Assembly: GCA_022822005.1 (NCBI GenBank)
Contig: JAJECO010000020.1
Location: 1 to 49,800 of the forward strand
Direction of reading: 5' to 3'
Length of the DNA: 49,800 bases
Source: Candidatus Poribacteria bacterium
Lineage (GTDB): Bacteria > Poribacteria > WGA-4E > PCPOR2b
Part shown: positions 25,887 to 35,200 of the stretch, in pieces
Layout of the letters: every line of letters begins with the position of its first letter
How positions within the stretch are numbered: position 1 is the first letter of the stretch
The notes under the pieces: model-generated
The model's input: the letters and a program-made list of their open reading frames with translations, nothing else
Database searches by the model: none
Told to the model about the DNA's origin: nothing
Translations under genes and position numbers: made by a program

Positions 25887-27920
25887 ATGTCAGAACAGTT
25901 CTGGTTTAATCGTATGGCTGAACATTGGAGTATCCCAGAGCGGTTAGATTTGGTCGAGCATGTGAGAAGAGCGCAGCTGCAGCTCGTGCAGGTGGGTACC
26001 TTTGGCCCAATGTTCTATAGTTTAGCAGATGATCCCGAGGTCAATCGCCATTGGGTAGGAATGCCCTTAGTCGGTGTGAGAGAAAACCTGGCTCGCGCAG
26101 CAGAGCTTATCCCGCAACTCCAAGCGGCTGGAGCACGCGTGGTCGGGCAGATGAGCATGGCATGGAACTACGGAAACCATGAAAGCGGACATGGAATCTT
26201 CGGAGCTTGGGAACGGATCTGGACACCGGACCTTCTCGGAGAAGCACCTTGCAGTAGCGCAGAAGACACCCAACAACGGCTCCCTGACGGATCGTTGCGG
26301 CGATGGGATATCGAAGGACGCCCGTATCTGACATATAGCGGCTGTATGTGCAACCCGCACTGGCTTGCCACCCTGAAACCGATGGTCAAAAAAGCGATAG
26401 AGCTGGGGATAGATGGATTCAATGTGCATCATAACTTTGAGAACTTTTGCCAGTGCGACTATTGCCGCGATTATGTGCGTGATAAACTGGAGGAAGCCTT
26501 CGATAGCGGGGATTTGCGACGGATTTTTGGTAGACGAGACCTCGCCGAAGTCTCAGATCTCCTCGCCCCGCACCAAGAATGTCCGGAGGATCTACAGCAA
26601 CGGTTTCGATTGATCGTGAACCGAGCAACCCATCTGCGTCGGAAAGAGGCACTTGACGAAATATACATTGGATATGGCCGTTCACTCAATCCTGACCTTC
26701 TGTTAGCGCAGTGGTATCACAAGTACGATTTCCATCCGCACGACGAGCGCAGCCTTTTGCCAAGCCAATTGTGGGCAAAGGATGAAGATTATATCTGGTA
26801 CAGTCAAGGCGGATATAAGGGGCTGAGTGTCATCGAGCATAGATATTTGGCGGATATGGGACTACCCGCTCGGTTCATCTACGCGGCTGGCGGCGGCAAA
26901 CCGTTTGTTATTAACAAGTACGATTCGCGTCGCTTGCGGCTGTCCATTGCCGAAGCTGCGGCAAATCACGGCGCAGCCCTCGCATTTCATTGGGGTCATG
27001 ATGAAAACCCAGATTTTGCGGTGGAGGACTATTACGCGCCCGTTATCCGCTATCAGCGTTTCCTCGCGGCCCATGAAACCCTGCTGCATCCCGCCCAACC
27101 GTGGGCACAGATTGGGCTGGTCTACCCGCGCCGCGCGGAGTTAGAGGACGAAGCGGGCTCTCTAGAGCCCCTCAAGCGCATTGGTCGGTTATTGGAGGAC
27201 AGGCATCTACTGTTCGACATTATCCTCGATGAACAACTCCTCGATTGTGCGGATAACTATCACACGCTCATCTTACCAGATGTTAAACGTCTTTCACCAG
27301 AAGAAGGTGCACACCTCAAACAATTCGTCGCAAAAGGTGGAAAGCTTATCTTTACGGGAGATACTGGGAAAACTCAACCTGACGGTGAGCCTCATCCTGA
27401 GAGTCTGTTAGCAGCCTGGACATCGCAAACGAGTGAAAACCAAGAAGGAACAGAACCAAAAGGGGTGTACTACATCCCAACCGCCGATTGGAAACCTGAA
27501 ACGGCAGAGGTACGTGGCGCGCATCTACTGGTCTATCCGCCCATAGAAAACGACGCTTTCGGACAGGATTTCGTGGGGCATTTGGATCAGTTGCTTGGCG
27601 CAGCCTACCTTGAGACAGACGCGCCGTGGTTCGTTCGGGTACGTGCTTGGAAACCTGAAAGAGATACAGCACTGGTGTTACATTGGGTCAACTACAGGCA
27701 GGATGAGGAAACAGATATTGAGACACCGCAACCGACCGGTCCCGTTCAGGTAGACTGCAAGGTGCCAGAGGGTTATGTGGTGCAAAAAGTGGAGTGGGTT
27801 TATCCGGAGAAGAAAGAACCAGCGATTCTACCACACGAGACGTTTGAGGGCCGAATCCGCTTCACCATTCCGAGTGTGATCGTCTACGGGTTGAGCGTAC
27901 TGTACTTACGGAAGGATTGA
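25887..27920 (+). CDS. glycoside-hydrolase-like protein with beta-galactosidase trimerisation-like domain
   Basis: A 677-residue protein without signal peptide. The N-terminal part (about 1-390) looks like a (beta/alpha)8 barrel: VGQMSMAWNYGNHESGHG, GIDGFNVHHNFENF followed by a C-x-C-x-x-C cluster (CQCDYC), and AALAFHWGHDE. Residues about 400-560 (GLVYPRRAELED, LLDCADNYHTLILPDVKRLS, FVAKGGKLIFTGDTG) match the GATase1-like beta-galactosidase trimerisation fold. A beta-sandwich C-terminus follows. This arrangement occurs in GH42-like families of polysaccharide-degrading bacteria. No catalytic pair can be assigned by eye, so the substrate is open. AAGGAGG gives a very strong RBS. Confidence 0.8.
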   Translation: MSEQFWFNRMAEHWSIPERLDLVEHVRRAQLQLVQVGTFGPMFYSLADDPEVNRHWVGMPLVGVRENLARAAELIPQLQAAGARVVGQMSMAWNYGNHESGHGIFGAWERIWTPDLLGEAPCSSAEDTQQRLPDGSLRRWDIEGRPYLTYSGCMCNPHWLATLKPMVKKAIELGIDGFNVHHNFENFCQCDYCRDYVRDKLEEAFDSGDLRRIFGRRDLAEVSDLLAPHQECPEDLQQRFRLIVNRATHLRRKEALDEIYIGYGRSLNPDLLLAQWYHKYDFHPHDERSLLPSQLWAKDEDYIWYSQGGYKGLSVIEHRYLADMGLPARFIYAAGGGKPFVINKYDSRRLRLSIAEAAANHGAALAFHWGHDENPDFAVEDYYAPVIRYQRFLAAHETLLHPAQPWAQIGLVYPRRAELEDEAGSLEPLKRIGRLLEDRHLLFDIILDEQLLDCADNYHTLILPDVKRLSPEEGAHLKQFVAKGGKLIFTGDTGKTQPDGEPHPESLLAAWTSQTSENQEGTEPKGVYYIPTADWKPETAEVRGAHLLVYPPIENDAFGQDFVGHLDQLLGAAYLETDAPWFVRVRAWKPERDTALVLHWVNYRQDEETDIETPQPTGPVQVDCKVPEGYVVQKVEWVYPEKKEPAILPHETFEGRIRFTIPSVIVYGLSVLYLRKD

Positions 27921-27924
27921 GAGA

Positions 27925-28215
27925 ATGGAAATTGTCCCTTTCCTGCTGTTTATCCTTTGCTGCATTGGCATCGGTGGAGCACTTTTTGGGCTCTTCTATC
28001 TTTTGACGCGCTTCGGTCGGGGTGAATCCCACGATTTACGATCCGTGCGCTGCCCACAATGCCAAACGCAACGAAAGCCGAAAAGAACCGGACAGGTTAG
28101 GAATCTTGTTGAATCCGAACTGAAATGCCCGGTTTGCAGTTATATTACGTGGGACATTCCGCCCCGCACAGACCTTTCCGCACGCCCAACAGACAATACA
28201 GAACACCACACCTAA
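27925..28215 (+). CDS. small membrane protein with zinc ribbon
   Basis: A 96-residue protein starting 4 bp after the previous stop, thus coupled to it. One membrane helix (about 3-27) is followed by a four-cysteine zinc ribbon, CPQC at about 43-46 and CPVC at about 69-72, with a basic stretch between (KPKRTGQVRN). The tail is hydrophilic. No family is recognised. The tight linkage to the GH-like gene may reflect transcription only. Confidence 0.72.
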   Translation: MEIVPFLLFILCCIGIGGALFGLFYLLTRFGRGESHDLRSVRCPQCQTQRKPKRTGQVRNLVESELKCPVCSYITWDIPPRTDLSARPTDNTEHHT

Positions 28216-28263
28216 CCCCGTTGCAGATAGCCAAGGAAATGTCAGCACATCAAGGCATCTGTG

Positions 28264-29328
28264 TCATTCTACTTCACCGTCCCAGTAGCTTACGTTGTCG
28301 TCCTTGCGGAAGAGCCGACCCGTAACGTAAGGGAAGACTTTATTGGAGTCGGGATATTCGCTGACGCCGTGAGATTGAGCCATGCCGACGGCAAGGACCG
28401 TGCACGGTGCCTCGCCCGGATTAACTATTTTGTGGGCGCCCGACTCTCCCGGCGGAAAGGCGATAAAATCCCCTGCTGTAATTGTCAGATCTCCGCGTGG
28501 GGTTTTGAGCGTACACTCTCCCTCCATGACGTAGAACATCTCCTCGCTGAAATGATGGAAGTGCATAGGAAAACTCGCGTTCTTGGGGTGTAAACGGATG
28601 AGTCGATACCCCAACAGTTGCGCCCCTATGAGCGGATCAATGTCTTTATCCTCGAAGTCGTAGGGTTCAGGCGCATCCCGCTTGACCCAATCAATTTCAT
28701 CAATATTGATCCGATTAATATATATATCTGTGCGTCGCTCAAGGCATTCGGTCAACCGCTGGCGCGCGCCTTGAAGTATCGAGTGGCCATCGCCCACGAG
28801 AATCGCATCAAAGGGCAACGCAAGGATTTTCCGCAGCTCCAGTGCAGCTTTCGACGGATCTTCCAATTTTTCATCTGCCAGAAGCGTCAGCGAGCCAATC
28901 GGTTCCCCGACGATAAGATCCCCAGACAGCACTGCTCGCTTTTCGGAGAAGTAGAGCGCAATCTCTCCTGGACTTTTTCCGTAACGCAGATGAATCGCCT
29001 GCAACCCGGATACAATTTCTTCGCCATCCACGATCAGCCGGTCGGCTGCGACCTGTAGGGCATCCGCATCCGCCTCATGGATAACAATATCCGCGCCTGT
29101 CCGTTTGCGAAAGAATTCCGCTTCCCGTTCATGGTCACCATTGGTGAGCACAATCAGCGACGCTCCACCAAGTTCATCGAATTGGACCAGATCCGAATCC
29201 ATCATTGACACTGGATCTATGAGTACATTACCTTCAGGACGAACCCACAGATGTCCATTGAAATCGACCTGACGTATTTCACTAAAAACTGACCAACTGT
29301 AGATGTCCTCGAAGATGAGCCGTTTCAT
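28264..29328 (-). CDS. fusion of degenerate metallo-beta-lactamase-like domain and cupin
   Basis: The ATG at 29328 (AAAGGA 7 nt upstream) gives 354 residues. The first 210 or so look like an MBL-fold domain (NVLIDPV, LIVLTNGDHEREAEFF, AVLSGDLIVGEPIG, ILVGDGHSIL), but the metal motif HxHxDH is reduced to NGDH, so two histidines are missing. The last 120 are a cupin_2 barrel with a complete metal motif (FHHFSEEMFYVMEGE, then FPPGESGAHKIVN). Cupins of this type bind a small sugar- or acid-like ligand through Fe or Mn. An activity in the cupin and a structural role for the MBL part are inferences. Cytosolic. Confidence 0.8.
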   Translation of the reverse strand: MKRLIFEDIYSWSVFSEIRQVDFNGHLWVRPEGNVLIDPVSMMDSDLVQFDELGGASLIVLTNGDHEREAEFFRKRTGADIVIHEADADALQVAADRLIVDGEEIVSGLQAIHLRYGKSPGEIALYFSEKRAVLSGDLIVGEPIGSLTLLADEKLEDPSKAALELRKILALPFDAILVGDGHSILQGARQRLTECLERRTDIYINRINIDEIDWVKRDAPEPYDFEDKDIDPLIGAQLLGYRLIRLHPKNASFPMHFHHFSEEMFYVMEGECTLKTPRGDLTITAGDFIAFPPGESGAHKIVNPGEAPCTVLAVGMAQSHGVSEYPDSNKVFPYVTGRLFRKDDNVSYWDGEVE

Positions 29329-29381
29329 TGCAGTCCTTTCCTTCACTGGAGCCAGTGGACGTGTGGATTACCACGATATAG

Positions 29382-31652
29382 CTATTGAATAATCTCTACA
29401 ATCCAGCCCCGCGTTTTAGCAGGTTTGTATTCCCCACCGCGCAGATACTCCGATGTATGCCAGAAGCAGAGATGCTTACCATCCGGCAGCCAAGTAACAG
29501 CGGTCAGCGAGAGAGTCGTGCGTGCAATGGGTAGGGAGCGATTCGTCTCGCGGTCCAAGATCCACACTTTCCAGCGCAACCCCATACAATCCTCACGTTC
29601 CATGTATGCGAGTCGATCCCCTTGTGGCGACCATGCCGGAGAAGTATGCTTTAGAACTCGCCTCGTGTCCGCGTCATCTGCGGACCCCATGTCGGATAAC
29701 TTCACGATATGGAGCTGTTTGTCGAGCGCTGGGTCCGGCTTCGGGTTACCGCGCAGAACATAAGCGAGATGTAAACCGTCCGGTGCCCATGCGATCTCAG
29801 TGACACGCTGGGATTGCGTGGGGATCTCCTTGAACTTCGTTCCATCCGCATTATGAATCCGAATCCGCGAATGCCCTGACTCGTAGTGCTGATGGTCTAG
29901 TCCGACTGCAATACGCTTGCCGTCTGGAGACCACAACGGCGGGTCGAGGTAGCTGAACGGAACAATGCGTCCGTCAATGGGCACACGCGCCATTGCTGTA
30001 AGGTCTGTTCTATCGATATTAATTCGATAAACGACATCTATCCCTTCTTCCCATCGCCTAAACGCGATCTGATTGGCAGTGGGGGACCACGCGGGCGCAT
30101 CGCCTTGCGCTAGTTTGATAATACGCAGGGTCTGCCAATCTATTGCCCAGATGTAGCTCTCGTTGAACTCATCGTATGCTTCGAAGGCGATAAAATTACT
30201 ATCGAGGGACCACGAAAGGTGGGGATTGAAAAACGCGCCTCTATACAACCGCCGAGATTGTTTTGCCGATGCGCCGGTAATCCAAAGCTCGCTCGCCTGC
30301 CAATACTGGCCAGACAGGTTGTCACGCTTTAAAAAGGCAATTCTTTTTCCGTCGGGTGACCAGTGCGGATATTCCGCACCTTGGATCAGTTCGAGTGTGC
30401 GGATATGCTTGCAGGTCGCCATATTGAATCGGATATCACCCGTTAGTACAAATTCACCGATCCCACCGTCGTCCATCCAGCCCACGTCGCCGTTTGGAAG
30501 CTCAATCTGATACCAGCCGCCCGCTTGATCCAGAATCGGGAGCGTCACGCCGTCGTTGAGTGTGAGCTTAACCTCGGAGGTCACGTCTTTCTCCGTATAC
30601 ACAGGGGCTTGATCGTGCACCACCGTGCCAACCGGAGATCCCACCGGTAGATGTTGAGGTGGTTCTTCCCCTTGTGATACGATACCTTGCTGGCCCTCAA
30701 CGGCCTGTGGTGGGGGCTGAATCTCCTCATCTTCCTGATTGCTAAAGGCGTACACATACCCATCATCCGAGGTCACATAGAGCACCCCGTCGGAAATGGC
30801 CGGTGCAGCATCAATGAATCCTTTCGTTGGATAAGACCATATCTCCTGTTGGGATTCAAAATCTAAGGCATGAATTCGATTGTCCCGTGCACCTATGTAG
30901 ACCACACCGTTCGCAATAGCAGGATAGCTGTACGTAAAAGGGATAAGCTTGCGCCAAGTATCGACATTATATTGTGGCATGGCGGGGCGCAACTGCCCTT
31001 GCGAACACACATACTCAACGCCATCAATATAAGCCCGTCCCATCGACTGCGATTCCAACCCACCGGTTGTCGCATCAATGACGTAGATCTTGTTGGTGTA
31101 CGCACCAATATATAGCCTCCCCTTTGATAGGATCGGTGGGGAATCCATCCATGTTTCCGACCGGAATTCCCAGAGCCATTCACCGGTTTCGGCATTGAGG
31201 GCATAGATATGGTTATCTCGCGCACTAAAATAGACACGGTTATTCCAAACTGCTGGTGCGTATCGGATGATACCACCAGATTTGAAGAACCATTTGATTC
31301 CCCACTGTTTTGCGTCGAGTGCGTAAAGCGTGTGGTCCGTGGAGGCAACATACACCACACCATTGGCAACGACGGGACTGGCTTGAATGGGCCCGCCGGT
31401 TTTGTATTTCCAGAGCAGCTTGAGCGGGGGTTTGAGTGTTTGGTCAGGGATTTTGCCGGAAAAGTGCAGATCATACATAAACATTGGCCAATCTTCGGGA
31501 CGGGTGGGAACGGGAGCAACGATTGGCGGAGTCTTCGACTGGGGTTCCGGGTGGGGTTTTGGTTTCGAGGTTGATTGGGTATCCTGATCTTGGGACTGGC
31601 ATCCCCATAACAGGATAAAACTCATTAAGAGCAGAATAAACTTCCGATTCAT
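29382..31652 (-). CDS. lipoprotein with PQQ-repeat propeller, SH3 domain and TolB-like propeller
   Basis: The ATG at 31652 follows GGAGG. The 756-residue product begins MNRKFILLLMSFILLWGC, a lipoprotein signal with Cys18. A Pro-rich linker leads to a PQQ/BamB-like beta-propeller (about 55-310; repeats such as GVVYVASTDHTLYALDAKQ and NRVYFSARDNHIYALNAETGEW). Then comes an SH3-type domain (about 345-405; APVYTEKDVTSEVKLTLNDG, GGWYQIELPNGDVGWMDD). Last is a WD40/PD40 TolB-like propeller (about 415-750; HWSPDGKRIAFLKR, LWSPDGKRIAVGLD). Two propellers joined by SH3 in one exported lipoprotein is unusual. It probably reads or binds envelope or extracellular polymers; function unknown. Confidence 0.85.
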   Translation of the reverse strand: MNRKFILLLMSFILLWGCQSQDQDTQSTSKPKPHPEPQSKTPPIVAPVPTRPEDWPMFMYDLHFSGKIPDQTLKPPLKLLWKYKTGGPIQASPVVANGVVYVASTDHTLYALDAKQWGIKWFFKSGGIIRYAPAVWNNRVYFSARDNHIYALNAETGEWLWEFRSETWMDSPPILSKGRLYIGAYTNKIYVIDATTGGLESQSMGRAYIDGVEYVCSQGQLRPAMPQYNVDTWRKLIPFTYSYPAIANGVVYIGARDNRIHALDFESQQEIWSYPTKGFIDAAPAISDGVLYVTSDDGYVYAFSNQEDEEIQPPPQAVEGQQGIVSQGEEPPQHLPVGSPVGTVVHDQAPVYTEKDVTSEVKLTLNDGVTLPILDQAGGWYQIELPNGDVGWMDDGGIGEFVLTGDIRFNMATCKHIRTLELIQGAEYPHWSPDGKRIAFLKRDNLSGQYWQASELWITGASAKQSRRLYRGAFFNPHLSWSLDSNFIAFEAYDEFNESYIWAIDWQTLRIIKLAQGDAPAWSPTANQIAFRRWEEGIDVVYRINIDRTDLTAMARVPIDGRIVPFSYLDPPLWSPDGKRIAVGLDHQHYESGHSRIRIHNADGTKFKEIPTQSQRVTEIAWAPDGLHLAYVLRGNPKPDPALDKQLHIVKLSDMGSADDADTRRVLKHTSPAWSPQGDRLAYMEREDCMGLRWKVWILDRETNRSLPIARTTLSLTAVTWLPDGKHLCFWHTSEYLRGGEYKPAKTRGWIVEIIQ

Positions 31653-31874
31653 ACATCCTCCGCGCTGCAAGAGCCGCGTTTTGCGTTGTGGGACAGACAA
31701 GCGGCAACGGTTCCCCATTCATCGTAATTTAGAGAAGTATAGCATTCGCCCCACCGTGCGTCAACATTAAATTGGTCAGCGCAATCATAACAGGCTCTAC
31801 GAGCGGACGTTTTAGTATGTGCAACGTATATACGGGATCTTTCGATTAGGGCAACCCGGAGCGGATGCAACGCT

Positions 31875-33944
31875 TCACGCCCTCGTCCCTTCACCCAAGT
31901 AACCTCGCTGCTTTGCGACAACAAGGAATTCCTGATTAAAGCCCCCATCTGTAAGGACTTCACCTTTGGCATTTCTGGGCGAGATCCATCGCACTGGGCG
32001 CTTCCCGAAGCAGGTGGCGACATCGACTAGGTCAAACTGTCGGAGGATACCCCATGCCATCACCTGGAGGTTGTAACGGGCTTGGTCATAGTAGCGGGTG
32101 TTCGTTAAGTTGCGGTATGAGTAGAGCAGATCCTCAAATTCGAGCGATGCAAATCCGTCCTCAAGCGCACCAGCAAAGTAGCCGTAAAACGCGCCTTTAC
32201 CTATCCCGTATAACCCAATCCGATCCACATCCGCGCGTGTGCGGAGATAGTCATATCCACGCAACACATCAAAGACGCGTAGACCCATCGTGGAGATACC
32301 AAGCATCAGGGCATCCGAACCAAGCTTGAATTCGCCATCATGTGGCTGTCCACCCCGATTGAATCCGCGGACCTGCACACCACCAATGCCACGCGGGTCA
32401 AAAACGAACAGTTGCCGCCCGGACGCGAGTCGTTCTTCGAGCCACTCCCGTTTGTCAGGAATATCGTTAGTTCCATTCTCAAATAGAACCAGATCGGCCC
32501 CATCAACTGTAGTTCCTGCGGGCGGTTTAATGAACACTCCAGTGACAACGATATTGGGTTCGCTGAAGAAGAAGATCTGCTCGGTCGGGTAACCATCGAT
32601 GACATCTTCAGCGAGAATGCGAGGATAGATTCTATTGTCACGATGCTCCGGGACTCCAAGAGTCTCCCCAATGGTCGCCCGCATCTGGTCGATATCGCAT
32701 TTATCCTGACCTGTATCGCTGTGAGTTGAAAACCGGGTAACATGCGATACTTCCAAACGTTCTCGGTTAAGATCGAATACGGTTTTGCTGTTTGGATATA
32801 GATCGATCACCTGACCATTCGGTGTTGCCCAAAGTGCGTTATCTGGCAAGGTTTCTGGCTCGCCCGTTGTAAAATCGGGTGATTCACCACGAAAATGTCC
32901 CTTATACCAGTTGACGCATGCCTGACGCAGCTGCGGAGAATAGGCGTGCCGTGTTGGTGCGATTGCAATATCAACTCGATCTTCAGCACCGTAGAGCGAA
33001 TAGATTCGCTTGGCTCTATCCACAGCTTCGATTGCCCCTTCAATTGGAAAGTAGTCGTAGGCTGCCGCCCCAACAAGTACCGGCTTGGGTGCCATGGCGG
33101 TGATGTAGTCGTCGTGATCGGGACCGTTGGCAAAGCAACCCGGCACAATCTGTTCGCTGTCCTGCGCTTGTCCAGTTTTCATGTACGATTCCAATGTCAT
33201 GACGAAGGTACACGGAACTGCAGCTGCGAAGCGTGGTTCGCTCATCATGAGCAGACAGGACTGTGTGCCGCCACCCGAATTGCCCGTTAAACCGATGCGC
33301 GTCGGGTCAACTTCGGGACGTGTTTCCAGGTAATCAATCCCGCGCATAACATCCCAGATGAAATGCCGTCCAACGCTGGCACCGCCGAGCGTAAATTGCA
33401 GGCCCGCATAGGTGTGCTCTGTTGTGCAGCCGCCAATAATCCGCTCGCCCTTCTCTGAGTCGAAATACTGGAATCGCTCGCCCTGTCCCGGCGGATCGAC
33501 CGCGAGCACTACAAAACCGTTGGCAGCGAGGTCGATACACACCGCTTGATAGGTCGGGTAAGATTTGCCGAGATCGCTATGCCCATGCACAAAGACAACG
33601 GCGGGTTGCGGCGACACGATGCCCTTGGGAACATATAACGCCGCCGTGACGTAAAACTGTGGAAGACTCTCATAGATCAGCTTCTCGATTGTAAACGTAC
33701 CGCGGTCGAGACTGCCGGTACATTGGACGTTCAACGGTGTGCGCTCTTCCGGTAATCCGCCGATAGCCGTCATAAAGTGATCTCGCACCCGCTTGCGGTG
33801 TTCCTCAAATGCAGAGATTGACGACAGATCAGCTTTCTCCGCCTCTTGTCGACGGAAATGTGCTTCCGCACGCCGACGTAGATCATCGATCATTTGGTCT
33901 GAGACATCGTGGTAGCCGTTAACATTTGGGCCGAGGGTTCGCAT
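31875..33944 (-). CDS. tandem alpha/beta-hydrolase (acetyl-xylan-esterase-like), second domain degenerate
   Basis: The ATG at 33944 (GGAG 7 nt upstream) gives 689 residues. A longer frame up to 34127 would overlap the neighbour. Domain 1 (about 80-350) is a complete serine hydrolase: oxyanion region FVHGHSDLGK, nucleophile GNSGG with Ser223, and a candidate histidine at 333 (TRHAYS). Domain 2 (about 460-640) repeats its layout (FVFDPRGIGG; RGYDYLRTRADVDRIGLYG) but the nucleophile motif is GIGKG, with Gly in place of Ser at 582. So one active and one inactive copy are fused. Relatives deacetylate polysaccharides. No signal peptide, therefore probably cytosolic. Confidence 0.83.
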   Translation of the reverse strand: MRTLGPNVNGYHDVSDQMIDDLRRRAEAHFRRQEAEKADLSSISAFEEHRKRVRDHFMTAIGGLPEERTPLNVQCTGSLDRGTFTIEKLIYESLPQFYVTAALYVPKGIVSPQPAVVFVHGHSDLGKSYPTYQAVCIDLAANGFVVLAVDPPGQGERFQYFDSEKGERIIGGCTTEHTYAGLQFTLGGASVGRHFIWDVMRGIDYLETRPEVDPTRIGLTGNSGGGTQSCLLMMSEPRFAAAVPCTFVMTLESYMKTGQAQDSEQIVPGCFANGPDHDDYITAMAPKPVLVGAAAYDYFPIEGAIEAVDRAKRIYSLYGAEDRVDIAIAPTRHAYSPQLRQACVNWYKGHFRGESPDFTTGEPETLPDNALWATPNGQVIDLYPNSKTVFDLNRERLEVSHVTRFSTHSDTGQDKCDIDQMRATIGETLGVPEHRDNRIYPRILAEDVIDGYPTEQIFFFSEPNIVVTGVFIKPPAGTTVDGADLVLFENGTNDIPDKREWLEERLASGRQLFVFDPRGIGGVQVRGFNRGGQPHDGEFKLGSDALMLGISTMGLRVFDVLRGYDYLRTRADVDRIGLYGIGKGAFYGYFAGALEDGFASLEFEDLLYSYRNLTNTRYYDQARYNLQVMAWGILRQFDLVDVATCFGKRPVRWISPRNAKGEVLTDGGFNQEFLVVAKQRGYLGEGTRA

Positions 33945-34053
33945 GATTAGACTCCGTTCAAGTAGTACATAATGCGTAAAAAGCAAAAAAGACGGTGTGC
34001 GAGATACAAGTCCGGTTGTGGATTTATTTGCAAACTTACCGAACAGATAAATT

Positions 34054-35199
34054 TCAGAGCGTGACGATCTGTCCGCTTGCTGCAGATTCGTATCCTGCAC
34101 GGATGACGGCGACCGATTGTGCGGCAACTGCGGCGTTCATTTCGCTCTCTCTTCCCGCTTCAATGCAATCGACGAAACCGATCATGTCTGGTCCTTGTTG
34201 CTCACCTGCTTGATTTACTCCGATCCATTGACGTTTAGGAATCATGCCGGATTCGGTCTGTGTACTTGACCACATTCCCATTGGATCCATCGGATGGGGT
34301 GGCGTCTGCTGGAAAGGTTCTTCGTCGGCGAAGACTTCAAGGCGCGGTTGTGCTCCATCAAAAGCGAGTGTACCGCGGGTACCGATTAGATGTAGCCGCT
34401 GAACCCCGCCTTTGGGATGGCTCATCCATCCTGCACGCCCTCCGATGATGGTCGCTACAACACCGTCCTCCAGCGTCATCATGATTGCTCCGAAATCCTC
34501 AATACCGCACGCGATATGCTCTTCAAAGAAATAGTTGGCAGTTGTACAGAATACACTGTTAATCCGCTTGTGGGTCAACCAGTTAATTAAGGACACTGGG
34601 TAGACCCCAACGTCAAACATCTCCCGTTTCGCCTCGATGAAGGTATATCTCTCAACTGTGGATTTTTCCACCCGCTTCTGACCTACGGGTGCTGTACCAA
34701 CATGCCCCTTGGCGAAAAGGATGTCACAGTGGATGGCACGGAGTTCGCCGATTTCGCCGTCCTCCAACGCTTTCTTGGCGGCTTGCGCCCACGGGGTGTG
34801 CATGTTGCTGAACATCTGATTACAAACACCCGCTTTTTCCACGGCGGCGGTGATCGTCTGCGCGTCCTCAACGCTCATCGCTAGCGGTTTGTCCAAATAG
34901 AGATGTTTTCCTGCCTCAGCACATTTCACATTTACGCGCCCTCGTCGCTCGTTTTGAACGCATGAGCTGACGATATGGACATCATCACGCGCCAACGCTT
35001 CGTCCAGATCCGGAATGTATGGAATCCCCAAATCTTCGGCGAGTTGTCGATTCAGCTTAACATATTCCGGTGGTGCGTCCAGTTCGTCAGAAGCCGCAAT
35101 GAGTTCGCATCGTTCGTCTTCGGCAAAGCAGCGGGCATAGCTTTCCTGATGTGTTCGTCGTCCACCGAGGACTAATACTCCGTATTTTCCTTTTCCCAT
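34054..35199 (-). CDS. Gfo/Idh/MocA family oxidoreductase
   Basis: 381 residues starting MGKGKYGVLVLGGRRTHQESY; GGAGGAGGG lies directly upstream. The nucleotide motif is GGRRTHQ, a departure from GxGxxG. The EKP motif is LDKPLAMS near 99-106, and the second half has the long beta-sheet with EDFGAIMMTLEDGVVATIIGG and LIGTRGTLAFDG. Substrate unknown. The preceding gene (151 residues, resembling only the C-terminal domain of this family) ends 1 bp before this start, so both proteins are made together and may form a complex. Downstream, at 110 bp, is the tandem hydrolase. Confidence 0.88.
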   Translation of the reverse strand: MGKGKYGVLVLGGRRTHQESYARCFAEDERCELIAASDELDAPPEYVKLNRQLAEDLGIPYIPDLDEALARDDVHIVSSCVQNERRGRVNVKCAEAGKHLYLDKPLAMSVEDAQTITAAVEKAGVCNQMFSNMHTPWAQAAKKALEDGEIGELRAIHCDILFAKGHVGTAPVGQKRVEKSTVERYTFIEAKREMFDVGVYPVSLINWLTHKRINSVFCTTANYFFEEHIACGIEDFGAIMMTLEDGVVATIIGGRAGWMSHPKGGVQRLHLIGTRGTLAFDGAQPRLEVFADEEPFQQTPPHPMDPMGMWSSTQTESGMIPKRQWIGVNQAGEQQGPDMIGFVDCIEAGRESEMNAAVAAQSVAVIRAGYESAASGQIVTL

Positions 35200-35200
35200 T

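Noticed and set aside
33945-34127. N-terminal extension of the tandem hydrolase to 34127
   Set aside because: The extra 61 residues overlap the neighbouring Gfo/Idh gene by 74 bp and show no family features; the ATG at 33944 has GGAG at the right distance.
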